This document shows positions 37,344 through 48,632 of a stretch of 64,000 nt of DNA, piece after piece. How positions within the stretch are numbered: the first letter of the stretch is position 1; every line of letters begins with the position of its first letter. Origin of the DNA: Tritrichomonas foetus (lineage: Eukaryota > Parabasalia > Tritrichomonadida > Tritrichomonadidae); contig MLAK01000860.1 of NCBI GenBank assembly GCA_001839685.1, positions 1 through 64,000 of the forward strand, read 5' to 3'. The notes under the pieces are model-generated. The model was given only the letters and a program-made list of their open reading frames with translations. It was not told the DNA's origin and did no database searches. Position numbers and translations under genes: made by a program.

Positions 37344-39771
37344 ATGCTTAAAAACAACCTTCGAATAGATACACCCAGACGAAATCACCTTCAAGAAAAA
37401 GCACAACAACAACACTCTTTCATAGTAGAGGAGGAGGAGGAAGAAGAAATAAATGATGATTTGGTGGAACTCAATGTCCAAAACCGTGATTTTCATGATA
37501 AATTCACCAAAGCGTATAATAATTTTGAAAATGATAGAGATGCTCAACAGAATTTAAAAGCCAGAAATATAAATTTAGCAAAACATTTTGATTTCAATGA
37601 AATTAACCAACAATTCACATCTTTTTTTTAAAAAAATGTAGCAGATATTTCCTTCAATCAAAAGTTTTTTGCCTATTTTCCTTTTGATACAGATTTTTTG
37701 GCTGTGTTATTTGATATTTATAAAGACAGAATTTGCAAAGCACAAATTGATGGTGACTTTGAAAATGTTATTTTAGTTATACCTAAATTTCTAATCCTTT
37801 CTCCTTTACTGAATAGTTGTAAAGAATTAGGCCTTTTGGATTTTTTTAATCTTACAATCGAGATTGACAGGAAAGAATATTAGTCGGAAGACATTCAAAG
37901 GTTTTTTATTTTTCATGTATGTAAAGCCTTTAAAGAATGCTCCCAGAATGATCACTGTAATTCTTTGATTTCATGTGAAAATGTATGTCCTTTACCAACT
38001 TATATAGGTTTCAACACTAAAAATATAATTGATTTAAAATCAGATGATATAGAAGATTTATTTATTGTTGCCCAGTTTTTGAATTTCAAAACTACAGTAA
38101 ATATAAACCAAAATCAAGAAAACCAGAAATTATCATCACTTCAATAAATGGTTTTCCTTTTTACCTTACCAAAAGAACGATTTTTGATGGATATGAAAAA
38201 TTAGAAGAAATATTTTTACATAACCGTGTGATTTTATGGGAATATCATTTGTCTAGAGATAAATTCAAAGATATTTATAAGCAAATATATCAATTTCCAT
38301 CAACACGTCAAAGTTAAAAAATCAATTATCAGACCATTCTTTCAATGCTAACTTCAAAAGAAAATGAGCTATTTCAGTTTGATAAAAACATTGATCTTTG
38401 TTCTTTACCCAATAAATATAAAGTCAATTCAATACAACTTGACTATGGTCAATCAATGTTTGGAATTCGAGTATTAAATTGGTATCCTATTTTTTTCTGT
38501 TATTTGGTAGAATATGCTTCCAATAACAAGGAAACAAAGTACTTACATCTAACTAGATCACCAGGAATAGGGAAATCTACATTTATATATTACTTAATTC
38601 TTCGGTGGATTGCTTTAGATGAGTTATTTATAAAATATCACTGTTATCAAGGGCTAAATATCGAATTTTATGATCAATACCGTGTTGAGAAAATTTTAAT
38701 TTTACATTTGGGTAATGAAATTTATATAGGATCATATAATAAAATCATAAAATCTACATATTATCATATTAAATTTTCCTATTTATATTACATCAACAAT
38801 AGAATAGCTACAAGAGTTGAAAATAATATGTCAAATTATTATGTGACGATCACAATTGATCAGTATGATCAAGTGTCAGTTAAAATTAACATAATGTCTC
38901 AATTTTTTTTGATATTTAATATTTCCGATGGAATTAATATAATATCAAAGTATTCAGATTACCAAAAGAAATCTCTTGTTTGATCTTCTTATAGTTCTTC
39001 TAACATAAACAACAAATTATACATAACATATTTGGCACTATTATGTCATATTAATGAATTTATGAATGCATTATTACTCATTAATGGTGGAAATAAACAA
39101 GTTGTACTTAACAGAGCGAAGACAATAATTCAATTTCTAAATCTTAACATTGGTGATGTCATAGAAATCGCAAAAGCATTCTGGAATCATTTAAAGTGAC
39201 TAATTTTCCTGTTGGAAGTTATTCTTCAAAAATGATATATGGTCCGAGAACATATCTATTTATCAATTTCTGTAATCAAGTCAAAAAAATAACAGATCAA
39301 ACATTGGATGTTTTTGCTAAGGAAGTTTTATGCCCAGCACCCTTTACAAACTACCTCTTCATCCCAACGAAGTATATTCAAAATCAATATGATTCTTTAT
39401 TGTTTGATTGTCACACTCAAACGCTTTATATTTTCCAGATGAAAGTATCTCCTCATCATTCATTTATTGGAAGTGAACTTTCGAATATCTTGTGGGTATT
39501 CATTCAACATCACGTTCATATCAAAAAGGCTATATATATCCACTGTCGGAAATATCCACCAGAAACTACAAGACATTTTTTAAATACTGAGGGGAAGCTA
39601 TCAGCGTGTCAATGCTTAAAACAATATAAGATTTACTATTCAAGATTAGATATCAAAAGCTCAGAAGAAATTCGAAGATAGCTTCACTTACATTGCCACT
39701 TACCTGATAAAGAAAAGTTTCAAGCAATGATAGAATCTAAGGAAGATCCTTCAATCATTGTAGGGAAATAG
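37344..39771 (+). pseudogene. Broken Crinkler/RHS-type (CR) NTPase-nuclease gene
   Basis: A single former gene is spread over two main plus-strand frames and then a third. The first frame runs from 37344, with stops at 37629 and 37881. A frame change near 38111-38145 leads to the second, with stops at 38315 and 38981. A change near 39196 leads to the last, with an internal stop at 39679 and an end at 39769. The middle part has a Walker A motif, LTRSPGIGKSTFIYYLILR. The last part has YDSLLFDCHTQTLYIFQMK, compatible with a degenerate PD-(D/E)xK-type nuclease core. An NTPase followed by a REase-fold domain is the known architecture of eukaryotic CR effectors (Crinklers and trypanosome RHS proteins), which are often linked to transposons. 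With at least five stops and two frameshifts it cannot make a full protein. The family assignment rests on these motifs only. Confidence 0.65.
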
Positions 39772-40278
39772 TATCGAATGATGTAAGTATTGCATTCACA
39801 ACAAAAACTCTTGGTTTTTGTCCATCTTATCAAATAAAAATTATTCACAGTGAATGATCTTTATTAGATTCGGAATAATCGTTATTGATAAAATTCATCT
39901 TCTTTAAAGAAAAATATCATTTTTTGTAACTTTTTAATTAGGCCCCTCTTTTATTGATTAAAGACTTTCAAATTGGTATGCATTATAAGTTACTAATTCA
40001 AGTTTCATTTGAATCACAGTTTTTGTTTTACTTATTTCTAGAAGATTTATCAAATTACAAATTATGAATTTAATGACATGAAAAAGTGACTGGGTCATTG
40101 GCATGACATCATTCAATCAATCATATTATTTTGGCATGAATTCAGGTAGATGGAAGCAAACAACAATGAAATGTGAACTTGCTCCAAACGATCATTCAAT
40201 ATTTTGAATTGTTTACATATATAAACGGTCGTCTATGTGGGGAAAAAATCTTCTTTTTGAATTCATTTTTGTTTTTTC
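39772..40278. other. Intergenic region
   Basis: AT-rich spacer. The plus-strand frame at 40235-40459 overlaps the following gene in another frame and is spurious. Nothing else is seen. Confidence 0.6.
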
Positions 40279-41949
40279 ATGCTTGAAAGCTACAAACCAT
40301 GCGAAATTATTAATCATCTCGACTTTTTTATTTCACTCCACGACTCCGACGATTTCAATTCTCAATCTAATTCATATTTTTCAGATAAAAATATGGATAA
40401 ATTCGATTATTTTTTTTGGTACAATAATCTTCAATTCGCATCTGATGAAACTACAATGAATAGTCTATTGCACGATTTTTTAATTCATCACGTTCACTGT
40501 CGTATCAACTTCACAGAAAAATTCGATCAATGTTTCTCCCAGATCTTATATATAATTTCAAATCGAGCCATTTTCCCTTTTTCTGCGAGAATTAAATGCT
40601 TCCGGCTAATTTTACAGATTATTTATAAATCTCATTCGTTTCGAAAATATCTTGTGAAGAAAGGAATAATTCGATTATTGACACCTTTTATTATGCATCC
40701 TTCATTTTCATTTATAGATGATACAGTATACTCCATTCAAATTGTTTCCTCACTAACAAATATTAGTAACAATTTAAATAATAATTTAATTTCTTTGATT
40801 TTACCAAAACTAACTGATATTTTTACATTAACTACACTTTGCAATATTTTATCAATGAACAACAAATCAATGATACATTCTCTCTGCAATGTTTTAATTA
40901 ACATTACACATCAAAAAAAACTTCCTTTTAAAAATATTCACAGTTTTTTGCTTTTTGCAAATGAAATAATCACACATACACAAAACGAAATCATTATTAA
41001 TAAAGTTTTAACTTTTATTTTAAACTTATCCAAAAATAAACAAGCAGAATTTTCTGATTTTGTTTTCCGAGGAATTGAAATTAAAAATAAAAAAATGAAT
41101 TTAATTGAATTTATGAATGATGCACTATTAGTTAACAAAGAAGATGATAAAATCTTAATTTTAAAGATATTTCGAAGATTACTCAACCAAACAAATTATT
41201 TCTATTTTAATTTTAAAAACATCCTTTTAAATTTCTCAAAGAATTTAAATGTTAATTCGAAAATTCTATATTATACAATCAAGCTTCTGTATCACTTTGC
41301 GAAATATGTAATACAAGAAGAAAATAAAGTCAAATACATTTCTAATACTTTTAGTCATTCTAAAGTCCAAATTTCTCTCAATATCAGCAACCCATTCCCA
41401 ATTCAGAAAAGATATAATATTGATTACGATATTCTTCATAATTGTGAAGAGAATGAACACCAAAATACTCTAGAATGTAATATTGAACCTAATATCCAAC
41501 ACTGCGAAGAGTTCAAAACTGAGAATGATGATAGAGTTTATTCAAGTATTATGGAGATGTTTACTGGTATACTTAAAAATAATAACATTTTGGCGAATTT
41601 GTTTGAAATTTTGAAGTTGAATTCAAATGTTTCATTTTTGACCAAAAGTATCACGATTCTTTTAATTAATGAGCTTTTTCAAATAGTGCCAAACCAGGTT
41701 CTTTCTAATTTTATTGATATAAATGTGATTGAAACTTTGTGCTTACTTCTTGAAGCTGAATTCGGCAATGAGAAATATGCGGTTTTGTTAAGTCTTATCC
41801 AAAAAATTATTCAAAGCGAAATAGAATTAAAAAATGAAGAGAAGCTGCAATTTATTTCGCAATTAACAAATACCGATTTGTTAAATGCAATTTTAAAGGA
41901 AAATATCTATAATGATGATGATATTTTCATGTTTGTTAATTCTAAATAG
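40279..41949 (+). CDS. Armadillo-like helical-repeat protein
   Basis: A 556-residue protein made almost wholly of amphipathic helices in an ARM/HEAT-like rhythm. Examples are MIHSLCNVLINITHQKKLPF, IINKVLTFILNLSKNKQAEF and ILYYTIKLLYHFAKYVIQ. The 'L..L..L..LS....' pattern resembles importin-alpha and armadillo proteins, which form a solenoid for peptide binding. A short acidic N-terminal segment precedes it. An insertion rich in Asn and Glu interrupts the solenoid near residues 375-420. No recognisable NLS-binding Trp/Asn array or importin-beta-binding domain is seen, so the importin assignment is not made. Asn, Ile and Leu are abundant, matching the local AT bias. Confidence 0.55.
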   Translation: MLESYKPCEIINHLDFFISLHDSDDFNSQSNSYFSDKNMDKFDYFFWYNNLQFASDETTMNSLLHDFLIHHVHCRINFTEKFDQCFSQILYIISNRAIFPFSARIKCFRLILQIIYKSHSFRKYLVKKGIIRLLTPFIMHPSFSFIDDTVYSIQIVSSLTNISNNLNNNLISLILPKLTDIFTLTTLCNILSMNNKSMIHSLCNVLINITHQKKLPFKNIHSFLLFANEIITHTQNEIIINKVLTFILNLSKNKQAEFSDFVFRGIEIKNKKMNLIEFMNDALLVNKEDDKILILKIFRRLLNQTNYFYFNFKNILLNFSKNLNVNSKILYYTIKLLYHFAKYVIQEENKVKYISNTFSHSKVQISLNISNPFPIQKRYNIDYDILHNCEENEHQNTLECNIEPNIQHCEEFKTENDDRVYSSIMEMFTGILKNNNILANLFEILKLNSNVSFLTKSITILLINELFQIVPNQVLSNFIDINVIETLCLLLEAEFGNEKYAVLLSLIQKIIQSEIELKNEEKLQFISQLTNTDLLNAILKENIYNDDDIFMFVNSK

Positions 41950-42223
41950 AACTTTATTTTTTTTTTTTTTATTAATTTTTAAATTTAAGTTAAGAGCATT
42001 TTTGAAATTTCTCATCACTAATGACAAGAATTATGGTTAAATACAATAAACCATCATTCAGTGATTATCTATAGATAAGAATTTATCCCTGATAATTTGT
42101 GTTTTTTTGATTCAACTTTTATTTACAATAAATAATATGTGAAATAATAATATTATTAAAACCAAATTTAAAAAAATCTGTTGAAAATTTACGGAGATAT
42201 TTTATAAATTACTGCCATCGATT
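41950..42223. other. Intergenic region
   Basis: AT-rich spacer with a 14-base T run just after the stop of the ARM-like gene. No gene is seen. Confidence 0.6.
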
Positions 42224-43153
42224 ATGATAAACGAAAAAGTTAAAATATTAAACGTACATAAAAAAATGAATCTCGGTTTTGAAGATTTAAACAAAACAGG
42301 AATTAAAGGAGTTGTTACTTTTTGGCTAAGATGCCTTCTATTTCTTCTAACGTTATCTTTATCCGCTTTTTCGTTTTATTGGATGGCAATCACCGCCACC
42401 AAAATCTGGACTAGATCCATAAACTCTTCGCTACTCGTTGCCAATTTATTTCTCGCGCTAATTACTCTTGCTTCGTTCGCATTTTTACTTTTGAGTAGAC
42501 TCAATATCAAAATCGTTTATTCCGTTCAATTCACTCACCACGTTTTCGTTGTTCTATCGTTTATTGGACAAGTTATTTGTTGCATTTTGATGTCACTTTC
42601 CACGCCATCTAGCTCAGAAACGTATCATAATTCGATTACGGATTTTTGCTCGAGATATCCAAGCGACCCAGTAGTTACCAACTTTATAGCATCTCACAAT
42701 ACAGAATTCGCCATAATTTCTTATGTCGCTTCACGATCAACAGATTTATATCCATCAATTGCTGCATTTTTTGGAATTTGGTTCGCTTCAACGGTCATTT
42801 ATATTGCTTGTTCAAGTGCAATTACAGACAGGCCTGAACAGTCTCCACTTTTGAACGATCAGCAACAAAATGTTGATTCGCCAATTTCACTTCACAAAGA
42901 AGACAATGAAAATCGGCAGAATGTCCATGAAAATCTTTTACCATCAGATGGACAAAGTGAATCATATGGATCACAACCAGTGATGCAGCAACATCTAAAG
43001 ACAAAAGATGAGGCACAAAATTCACCAGCAAACTCACCGCAGGCAATTAACAATTCTCAATCACCAGGGGGATATGCAAAAATTGCTGATCCTCCTTATA
43101 ATCCAGCTGAAGAAGAAGAATATGAATATGAAGAAGAAGAAGAAATTTACTAA
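42224..43153 (+). CDS. Four-helix membrane protein, tetraspanin-like
   Basis: A 309-residue protein. Predicted membrane helices lie at about 32-57, 67-91, 100-122 and 177-197, with one larger loop (about 123-176) between the third and fourth. This is the tetraspanin topology, and parabasalids have many tetraspanins at the surface and in vesicles. The hallmark CCG motif is not seen in the loop (only FCSRYPSD), so membership is uncertain. The ~110-residue cytoplasmic tail contains an acidic dileucine sorting signal (EQSPLL) and ends in a Glu/Tyr run (EEEEYEYEEEEEIY). Translation could also begin at the second ATG (42266). Confidence 0.6.
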   Translation: MINEKVKILNVHKKMNLGFEDLNKTGIKGVVTFWLRCLLFLLTLSLSAFSFYWMAITATKIWTRSINSSLLVANLFLALITLASFAFLLLSRLNIKIVYSVQFTHHVFVVLSFIGQVICCILMSLSTPSSSETYHNSITDFCSRYPSDPVVTNFIASHNTEFAIISYVASRSTDLYPSIAAFFGIWFASTVIYIACSSAITDRPEQSPLLNDQQQNVDSPISLHKEDNENRQNVHENLLPSDGQSESYGSQPVMQQHLKTKDEAQNSPANSPQAINNSQSPGGYAKIADPPYNPAEEEEYEYEEEEEIY

Positions 43154-43606
43154 GTAATTTTTTTTTATTTTTTATTTTTTGTTGTGTAATAAAGATTTTA
43201 TTAAAAAATCCATTTTTTATTTTTTATTTTGGATTCGGAATTTTTTCGCTAGGAGTGAAAAGTGAAGATCTCTTTCTTGATTCTTTATATATATATATAT
43301 CTTTTGTTGAGGTAACTCTAGAGTTAAACTGAAGCGATAGTTTAAGTTGATTTGAGAAACATGGAAATTTCCACTGTCAATAAAAGAATAGATTTGAATA
43401 ATCATAAACAAATGGAGTTTGTGCTTCAATCGGAATCAATGATATATACATCAATCATTTTGATTGTAGAGTTTCATTAAAATTTCAAGAAAAACTTAAA
43501 TGATAATATAATAAGGAAAAAATAAGGGGAAAGGTTGAAATCAATATAATTTATAAACATATATTTCATAATATAGAAAAATCCAACTATTTCATTAACT
43601 CTTCCC
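43154..43606. other. Convergent intergenic region
   Basis: Spacer between two convergent genes. It holds a (TA)n run around 43286-43300 and a 12-bp palindrome, AACTCTAGAGTT, at 43314-43325. No gene is seen. Confidence 0.6.
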
Positions 43607-46600
43607 TTAGGAGTGTGTTGCTTCGTTTTCGAGAGCTGATCTAAGCATTACTCGAAGTTTATTCCATTCATCCATCATAATTGATGCTTGTCTTTTTGTA
43701 GTTTTCACGAAATTTCTATAAAAATCTTCATCAAGGAGTGTTTCAGAGACTTCTCTTGGTCTAATTTCTTTTAGAAGTTTAATCATGTTTGTTTCTTCAA
43801 TTAATGGCTTCTTTATTGTTGAAAGTCTCTTTCTCAGCCGATCAATTGATTCTTTAGTTTCATTTATTTGTTTCTTCAAAGCATCATTTTCACGATCATT
43901 GCTTTGAATTTCTTGATATGAACAAAAAACATTACTTGGCTTCGTCATCAACATTTCAATTTCGTCTTCTTGGGTAGTTGCATGACGTGATTCCAAGATA
44001 CGAATTTGTTCTTGAAGATACTCATTTTCCGAATTCAATTCATCCAATTGTGCTTGTAGATCAGGATATTCGATTTTCAAGGATGATTTGCTTGCTGCTA
44101 TCTCTTTCATCATTTCTATAATTTCCAATGTTTTTTCTTTTTGTAGTTTTCTTTTTTTGGGAATTGAATTATTCTTTGTTTGAAGGAATTTTTGTTCTTT
44201 TTCTTCAACGATTTGATTAATTATATCTCTTTTCTTTTTAAGCTCATCTAAAGTAATATTTTTTAGAGCAATTTGCAGATTTTCTTCATCAAGTTGAGTA
44301 ATTATTCTATTTGTGTTTGGAAGGTATCTCATATCCAATTTCACTTCAAGTCCATCAAAGTTCACTTGACTTATTTTTTCTTTTTCTTCGAGTTTATTAA
44401 TTAATTCATGACATTCTGATTTTAAAGCTTCGATTTCTTCATCATCTGCGAAATGCCCAAAATTGGAAATTTTTTGGCGTATGTCAGATAATAAATTACT
44501 TGTTGCTATTCCAAGTTGCGATGAATTTTTCTTACCTTCATCAACAACTTTTTTAAGCTTGAATTGAGCATCAGTACAGTCACTTACAGTACTAATTAAA
44601 TTTTGAATGATTATAGAAAATGGTTGATCAATATCATCATCTTCTTCACAGAAATTATCTTTCTCCGGAAATTCGCTAGTCAAGAATTCAAGTGCAGGAT
44701 CTTGTTTGGATGTTTGATTATACATGAAAAGCATGATAAATATGACTTTTTTGATTAAATAAACGGAAAATGAAATATTTATCATTTCATTAAATTTGTC
44801 AAATGATGGAATTAATTCATCAGGTTTCTGGTACATCTTTTCGAGAATGATGTGCATTCTAACTATGGCAATGTAAGAAATTATTTCCTTTTGTGATGTG
44901 CAGAGATCATCTAACGCTATTTTAAGAGCAGACAAGCCTTTTAATATTTCAGATGACATAGTTTGATCAGGGGTCCGTTCATAATAAGAAAGAATATCAT
45001 CAAAGAAAACTTCTGCTTGTTTAGCAACATCAATGATTGCATAATCTTTCAAAATAATTCGAATTTCATTTATCAATTTGATGAGAACAACTTGGACATT
45101 TTCTAACTCTTTAGAAAATGCATTAGGTAAAGTATTGTCTAAAATATCAGAAAGTTGGTTTGCGGCATTTTTCATCTTATCTGACAACTCTGGATTCAAA
45201 TAATCTGATTGGGCAATTACATATAAATTTTTCATAACGCATTTTGAATAATTGCATAAAGCTAAAGGTAATAATGAATAATGCTTTCTTTCATCATTTG
45301 AGTCAAATCTGTTATTCTTATTATTATTACTTTCAGTATTAGAGTTGGTGATTTCAGAGTTGATATCGCCGTTATTGCTTACAGGGAATTCGAGTTTTAA
45401 ATCATCAGACAACTCATAACTGTTATTTCCTAATAATTCATTGATGTTATTTGTTAGTTTATTTTGATTTTCTCTATTTTCTGATGAAAGTGTTAGATAC
45501 TTTACCAAATCAAAAAGTTCATTAAATGAAGCAATACTTGTAACAATTGAAGTTCCTAAATTGTTAATTTTCTTATGAATGGTAGATAATACGTCTTGTG
45601 AGCTTTTGATAGATTCATTCACTAAATATACAAGTTTTTTATCATCATCGTTGACAAATTTTGTGTATGTTACTAAAGAAATTTGCCGAATTTGCTCAAC
45701 GATTTTCACAAATTCCTCAGAACCAATGACATGTGAGTAAAATTCCAAAAGTAAAGATGAATATATAGAAGTATTAAAAAGTTCAGAAAAATCAAAATAA
45801 GGAATAATTTGACCTATATCTAGGGTTGGTATATTATCATTCATTAAAGAAAAAATATATTGAAGATATGTTAAATAAAACTCTTTGGTTAATTTAAAAG
45901 AAAAAAAACTATTAGAAATCAATGAAAGGAGATATAGGGAAGCCTTAAGGTCATTTTCTAGATACTGTGTTTCTTTGGAGTATGCAATTGTTTCAACATT
46001 TAGCATTCGATTAAGCTTTTCTAATTTTTCTAAAAATGAAAGTAAAATAACGCACATATCAACCTCAGCGATAAACATATTAATGATATCATCTGAAGCA
46101 TCAACTTGAACAGCTGTTCTGTCAATAAGTTCATCAGTTAGTGAATTTTCAGATGCAAGCAGCTTTTTCATTGAATCAAGAATATGTAATGGTCTTTCAA
46201 TCAAAAAGCCAGCAGTATGTTGTAAATTATTAAATCGTGTATTAATATTTAAATTTTCTTTGAAAGCATCTGGCGGTGGTATGAACTGACCAAACTTGAA
46301 AAATATTTCATCAAATGTATTTGTATCTTTAATTGTATTTTTAGCATTTTCTAAAACATTTAATGCATTTATGAAAAGTGACAAGAAATATGTTGAATTT
46401 TCAGTTATTCCATCGAATGAAAGAATTTGATGAATGTCTTTCTTTAAATCAGAAATTAAAGCTAATTTTGGATCATTCTTACCTTTCATCGATTCAGAAT
46501 TTAAATAAATAGTTTTTATAATAAGGGCTATTTGATGAAGCGTAGTGTTGGAAATCAAGGAATAAAGTAAATTTTTACTTTTATCAGAAGCTTCATACTG

Positions 46601-48040
46601 CTTTTGATAAAATATGTAAGACTCAATAATTAGATTATTGGTTTCGAAATGTGAAATTTTACTGGTATTTTTATTTTCAATTGATGGATCCAAAGAATTG
46701 AGATTATTTTCAGAATCAAAGCTGAAGTTTGAATTAGAATCAAAAATAATAGTTTCAAAATTTGGATCTGTAAGTATAATCTCATCAAAATTTTCAGGAA
46801 TTGTATCCATGATTTTATCACTCGCATTAATATTTGATATAGCGTCTGGGTTTGTAAAATTATCGTTATTGTTATTCGATGAATTATTTTCATTGGGATT
46901 TTCTGTGACGCTGTTTGCGTTTTTATTCATAAATTGGCTAACTTTTTCAATAACTTTGGTGTTGGTTTTTTGAGTGATATATTCAATCACTGAATCTAGC
47001 TTATCAGAATGAGATGTGGATTTTGGTCGAAACCAAGTTGAAATAAAACTGACAAGTTCATCATCTAATATTTTATATCTTTGGAGAAACTCATTTTCTT
47101 TTAGTTGATAGCTTATTAGCATTTCCACTAATTCAGGCAGTGATGAAATCATAGAAAAATCAGCGAACGGTTCAATTTTTTCATTCTTTTGGAAAAAATC
47201 TAGCAAGGTCTTTAACGATTTCGAAACTTTGCAGAGCTGTTTGCCTGAAATTATTGAACAGCCAATTTGCGACAAAAGTGATAGAAAATTAGGTGTAATG
47301 TTCGCTAAAATTAAATTATATCGAAACTCATTGAAGCTGTCTAAAAGGGTAGAATATTGTTGATACTCAAATTTCGTCTGTTGGTTTAGAAGTGAAGTAA
47401 AGCTATTATATGATGAATATAATTCTTCTGTATATTCAAGTGGTGTACTTTCAAACATAAATTTTAATTTGGTTATACTATCTTTCAATTGTTGCTGTTC
47501 AATAATGACAGAAAACAAATTTAATGATTCATTTATCATTTCTAATGAATCAATGAATTTTTCACGTGTTAATGTGGATTTTTGATTCACTATATTTCCC
47601 AAGAATATAGATAAAACAATTGAAAAGTTTCCATAGATTTCAATATAAATTTCGTTTGTCAATTCTACTGTTTTAAAAAATGAAATATATTCACGCACGA
47701 AGTAAGAAAATAATTCCATGTATTGATTGACTGAAGATTCTATATTAATTTTTGGATTCTGAAGAGCCATTTCTATCGGACGGAAACATTTCATAATCGA
47801 TTGAAATACTTCGAAATACGGCCGAACATAACTCTGTGCTGTGTCAAGATTTGTGTAATACGAATTGTAAAATTGGGAGTTAAGAATGTTCATCACTGGC
47901 TTAATTTGAGTGATGGATATTTGAAGAGTTTTAAAATCGGAATCCGTTTGAGCGTAGATTGTTTTCTTTTCGATTGAATTAGGATCTCCACCATTGGTTG
48001 GAAATAGGATTTTTTTTATAACTTCATTAATATTCGTCAT
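43607..48040 (-). CDS. Large helical protein with C-terminal coiled coil (1,477 aa)
   Basis: Not recognised. Residues 1 to about 1170 are mostly helical with a hydrophobic periodicity unlike simple coiled coil, which suggests a large alpha-solenoid or spectrin-like body. An Asn/Asp/Ser-rich low-complexity insert lies near 370-440. From about 1180 to 1450 heptad-like coiled coil dominates (EKEKISQVNFDGLEVK, LDELNSENEYLQEQIRILES). Such a layout suits a cytoskeletal or trafficking scaffold. An initiator-like TCATT lies 4 bases before the ATG on the minus strand. It is transcribed divergently from the small gene at 48225. Confidence 0.75.
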   Translation of the reverse strand: MTNINEVIKKILFPTNGGDPNSIEKKTIYAQTDSDFKTLQISITQIKPVMNILNSQFYNSYYTNLDTAQSYVRPYFEVFQSIMKCFRPIEMALQNPKINIESSVNQYMELFSYFVREYISFFKTVELTNEIYIEIYGNFSIVLSIFLGNIVNQKSTLTREKFIDSLEMINESLNLFSVIIEQQQLKDSITKLKFMFESTPLEYTEELYSSYNSFTSLLNQQTKFEYQQYSTLLDSFNEFRYNLILANITPNFLSLLSQIGCSIISGKQLCKVSKSLKTLLDFFQKNEKIEPFADFSMISSLPELVEMLISYQLKENEFLQRYKILDDELVSFISTWFRPKSTSHSDKLDSVIEYITQKTNTKVIEKVSQFMNKNANSVTENPNENNSSNNNNDNFTNPDAISNINASDKIMDTIPENFDEIILTDPNFETIIFDSNSNFSFDSENNLNSLDPSIENKNTSKISHFETNNLIIESYIFYQKQYEASDKSKNLLYSLISNTTLHQIALIIKTIYLNSESMKGKNDPKLALISDLKKDIHQILSFDGITENSTYFLSLFINALNVLENAKNTIKDTNTFDEIFFKFGQFIPPPDAFKENLNINTRFNNLQHTAGFLIERPLHILDSMKKLLASENSLTDELIDRTAVQVDASDDIINMFIAEVDMCVILLSFLEKLEKLNRMLNVETIAYSKETQYLENDLKASLYLLSLISNSFFSFKLTKEFYLTYLQYIFSLMNDNIPTLDIGQIIPYFDFSELFNTSIYSSLLLEFYSHVIGSEEFVKIVEQIRQISLVTYTKFVNDDDKKLVYLVNESIKSSQDVLSTIHKKINNLGTSIVTSIASFNELFDLVKYLTLSSENRENQNKLTNNINELLGNNSYELSDDLKLEFPVSNNGDINSEITNSNTESNNNKNNRFDSNDERKHYSLLPLALCNYSKCVMKNLYVIAQSDYLNPELSDKMKNAANQLSDILDNTLPNAFSKELENVQVVLIKLINEIRIILKDYAIIDVAKQAEVFFDDILSYYERTPDQTMSSEILKGLSALKIALDDLCTSQKEIISYIAIVRMHIILEKMYQKPDELIPSFDKFNEMINISFSVYLIKKVIFIMLFMYNQTSKQDPALEFLTSEFPEKDNFCEEDDDIDQPFSIIIQNLISTVSDCTDAQFKLKKVVDEGKKNSSQLGIATSNLLSDIRQKISNFGHFADDEEIEALKSECHELINKLEEKEKISQVNFDGLEVKLDMRYLPNTNRIITQLDEENLQIALKNITLDELKKKRDIINQIVEEKEQKFLQTKNNSIPKKRKLQKEKTLEIIEMMKEIAASKSSLKIEYPDLQAQLDELNSENEYLQEQIRILESRHATTQEDEIEMLMTKPSNVFCSYQEIQSNDRENDALKKQINETKESIDRLRKRLSTIKKPLIEETNMIKLLKEIRPREVSETLLDEDFYRNFVKTTKRQASIMMDEWNKLRVMLRSALENEATHS

Positions 48041-48041
48041 T

Positions 48042-48046
48042 AATGA
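48042..48046 (-). promoter_or_regulatory. Initiator-like TCATT before the 1,477-aa gene
   Basis: On the minus strand CTTCATTAATG places the putative +1 A (48044) four bases before the ATG. The arrangement is nearly identical to that before gamma-tubulin. Confidence 0.4.
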
Positions 48047-48224
48047 AGATTCTTCAAAATCAGGATTAACTCGGAGAAATGTGATATAAAAATTCTGGTT
48101 GAAAAGGTGAAATATTTTGTGATAAACCGAAAAAATTGAATAATGAGATGATTTGAAAGCATGTGGATTTTTCCGTTCTTATTTGGTCGATGACATGTCA
48201 TAATTTTTCGTTCTTTTTCCCAGT

Positions 48225-48632
48225 ATGCTCGACTCCCTCGTGAATAGCGAGTTATACTTTCCTCTCTATGAAAAAATCCCTTCGCCAGAATATACTTTTT
48301 ATAATAAAGATTCGAAATCCAAATTGACTCCAATGTTAATTGCGCTAGCCCAAAGAGAAGAAATCAACAATACCAACACGAAATGCTTAATTATATCGCT
48401 CGAAAACAAACAACGGATTTTTGAATGGTTTAGAGGCGATGTTCTCGGCTCTTATGTTTTTGAATTTGTTCGAATTCAAGAACCGAAATATAAAGAAGAT
48501 CCAAAAAAAAACTTCAAACTGTTTATTATACAAAATGGAACGGAAAATGGAGAAGAATTTCTTCCGGACAAAAAAATTATCGAGCAAATTAAAGGATCGC
48601 GAGGGTTCTTGGAAGTTCGTTCGCCTGCATGA
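48225..48632 (+). CDS. Unknown small protein (135 aa)
   Basis: A 135-codon frame with balanced composition, including KCLIISLENKQRIFEWFRG and FKLFIIQNGTENGEEFLPD. It has alternating beta/alpha-looking segments and no membrane helix. No family is recognised. It is 184 bp from the divergent 1,477-aa gene, typical spacing for a shared promoter here. Its composition is less biased than overlapping frames, which supports a real gene. Confidence 0.6.
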   Translation: MLDSLVNSELYFPLYEKIPSPEYTFYNKDSKSKLTPMLIALAQREEINNTNTKCLIISLENKQRIFEWFRGDVLGSYVFEFVRIQEPKYKEDPKKNFKLFIIQNGTENGEEFLPDKKIIEQIKGSRGFLEVRSPA

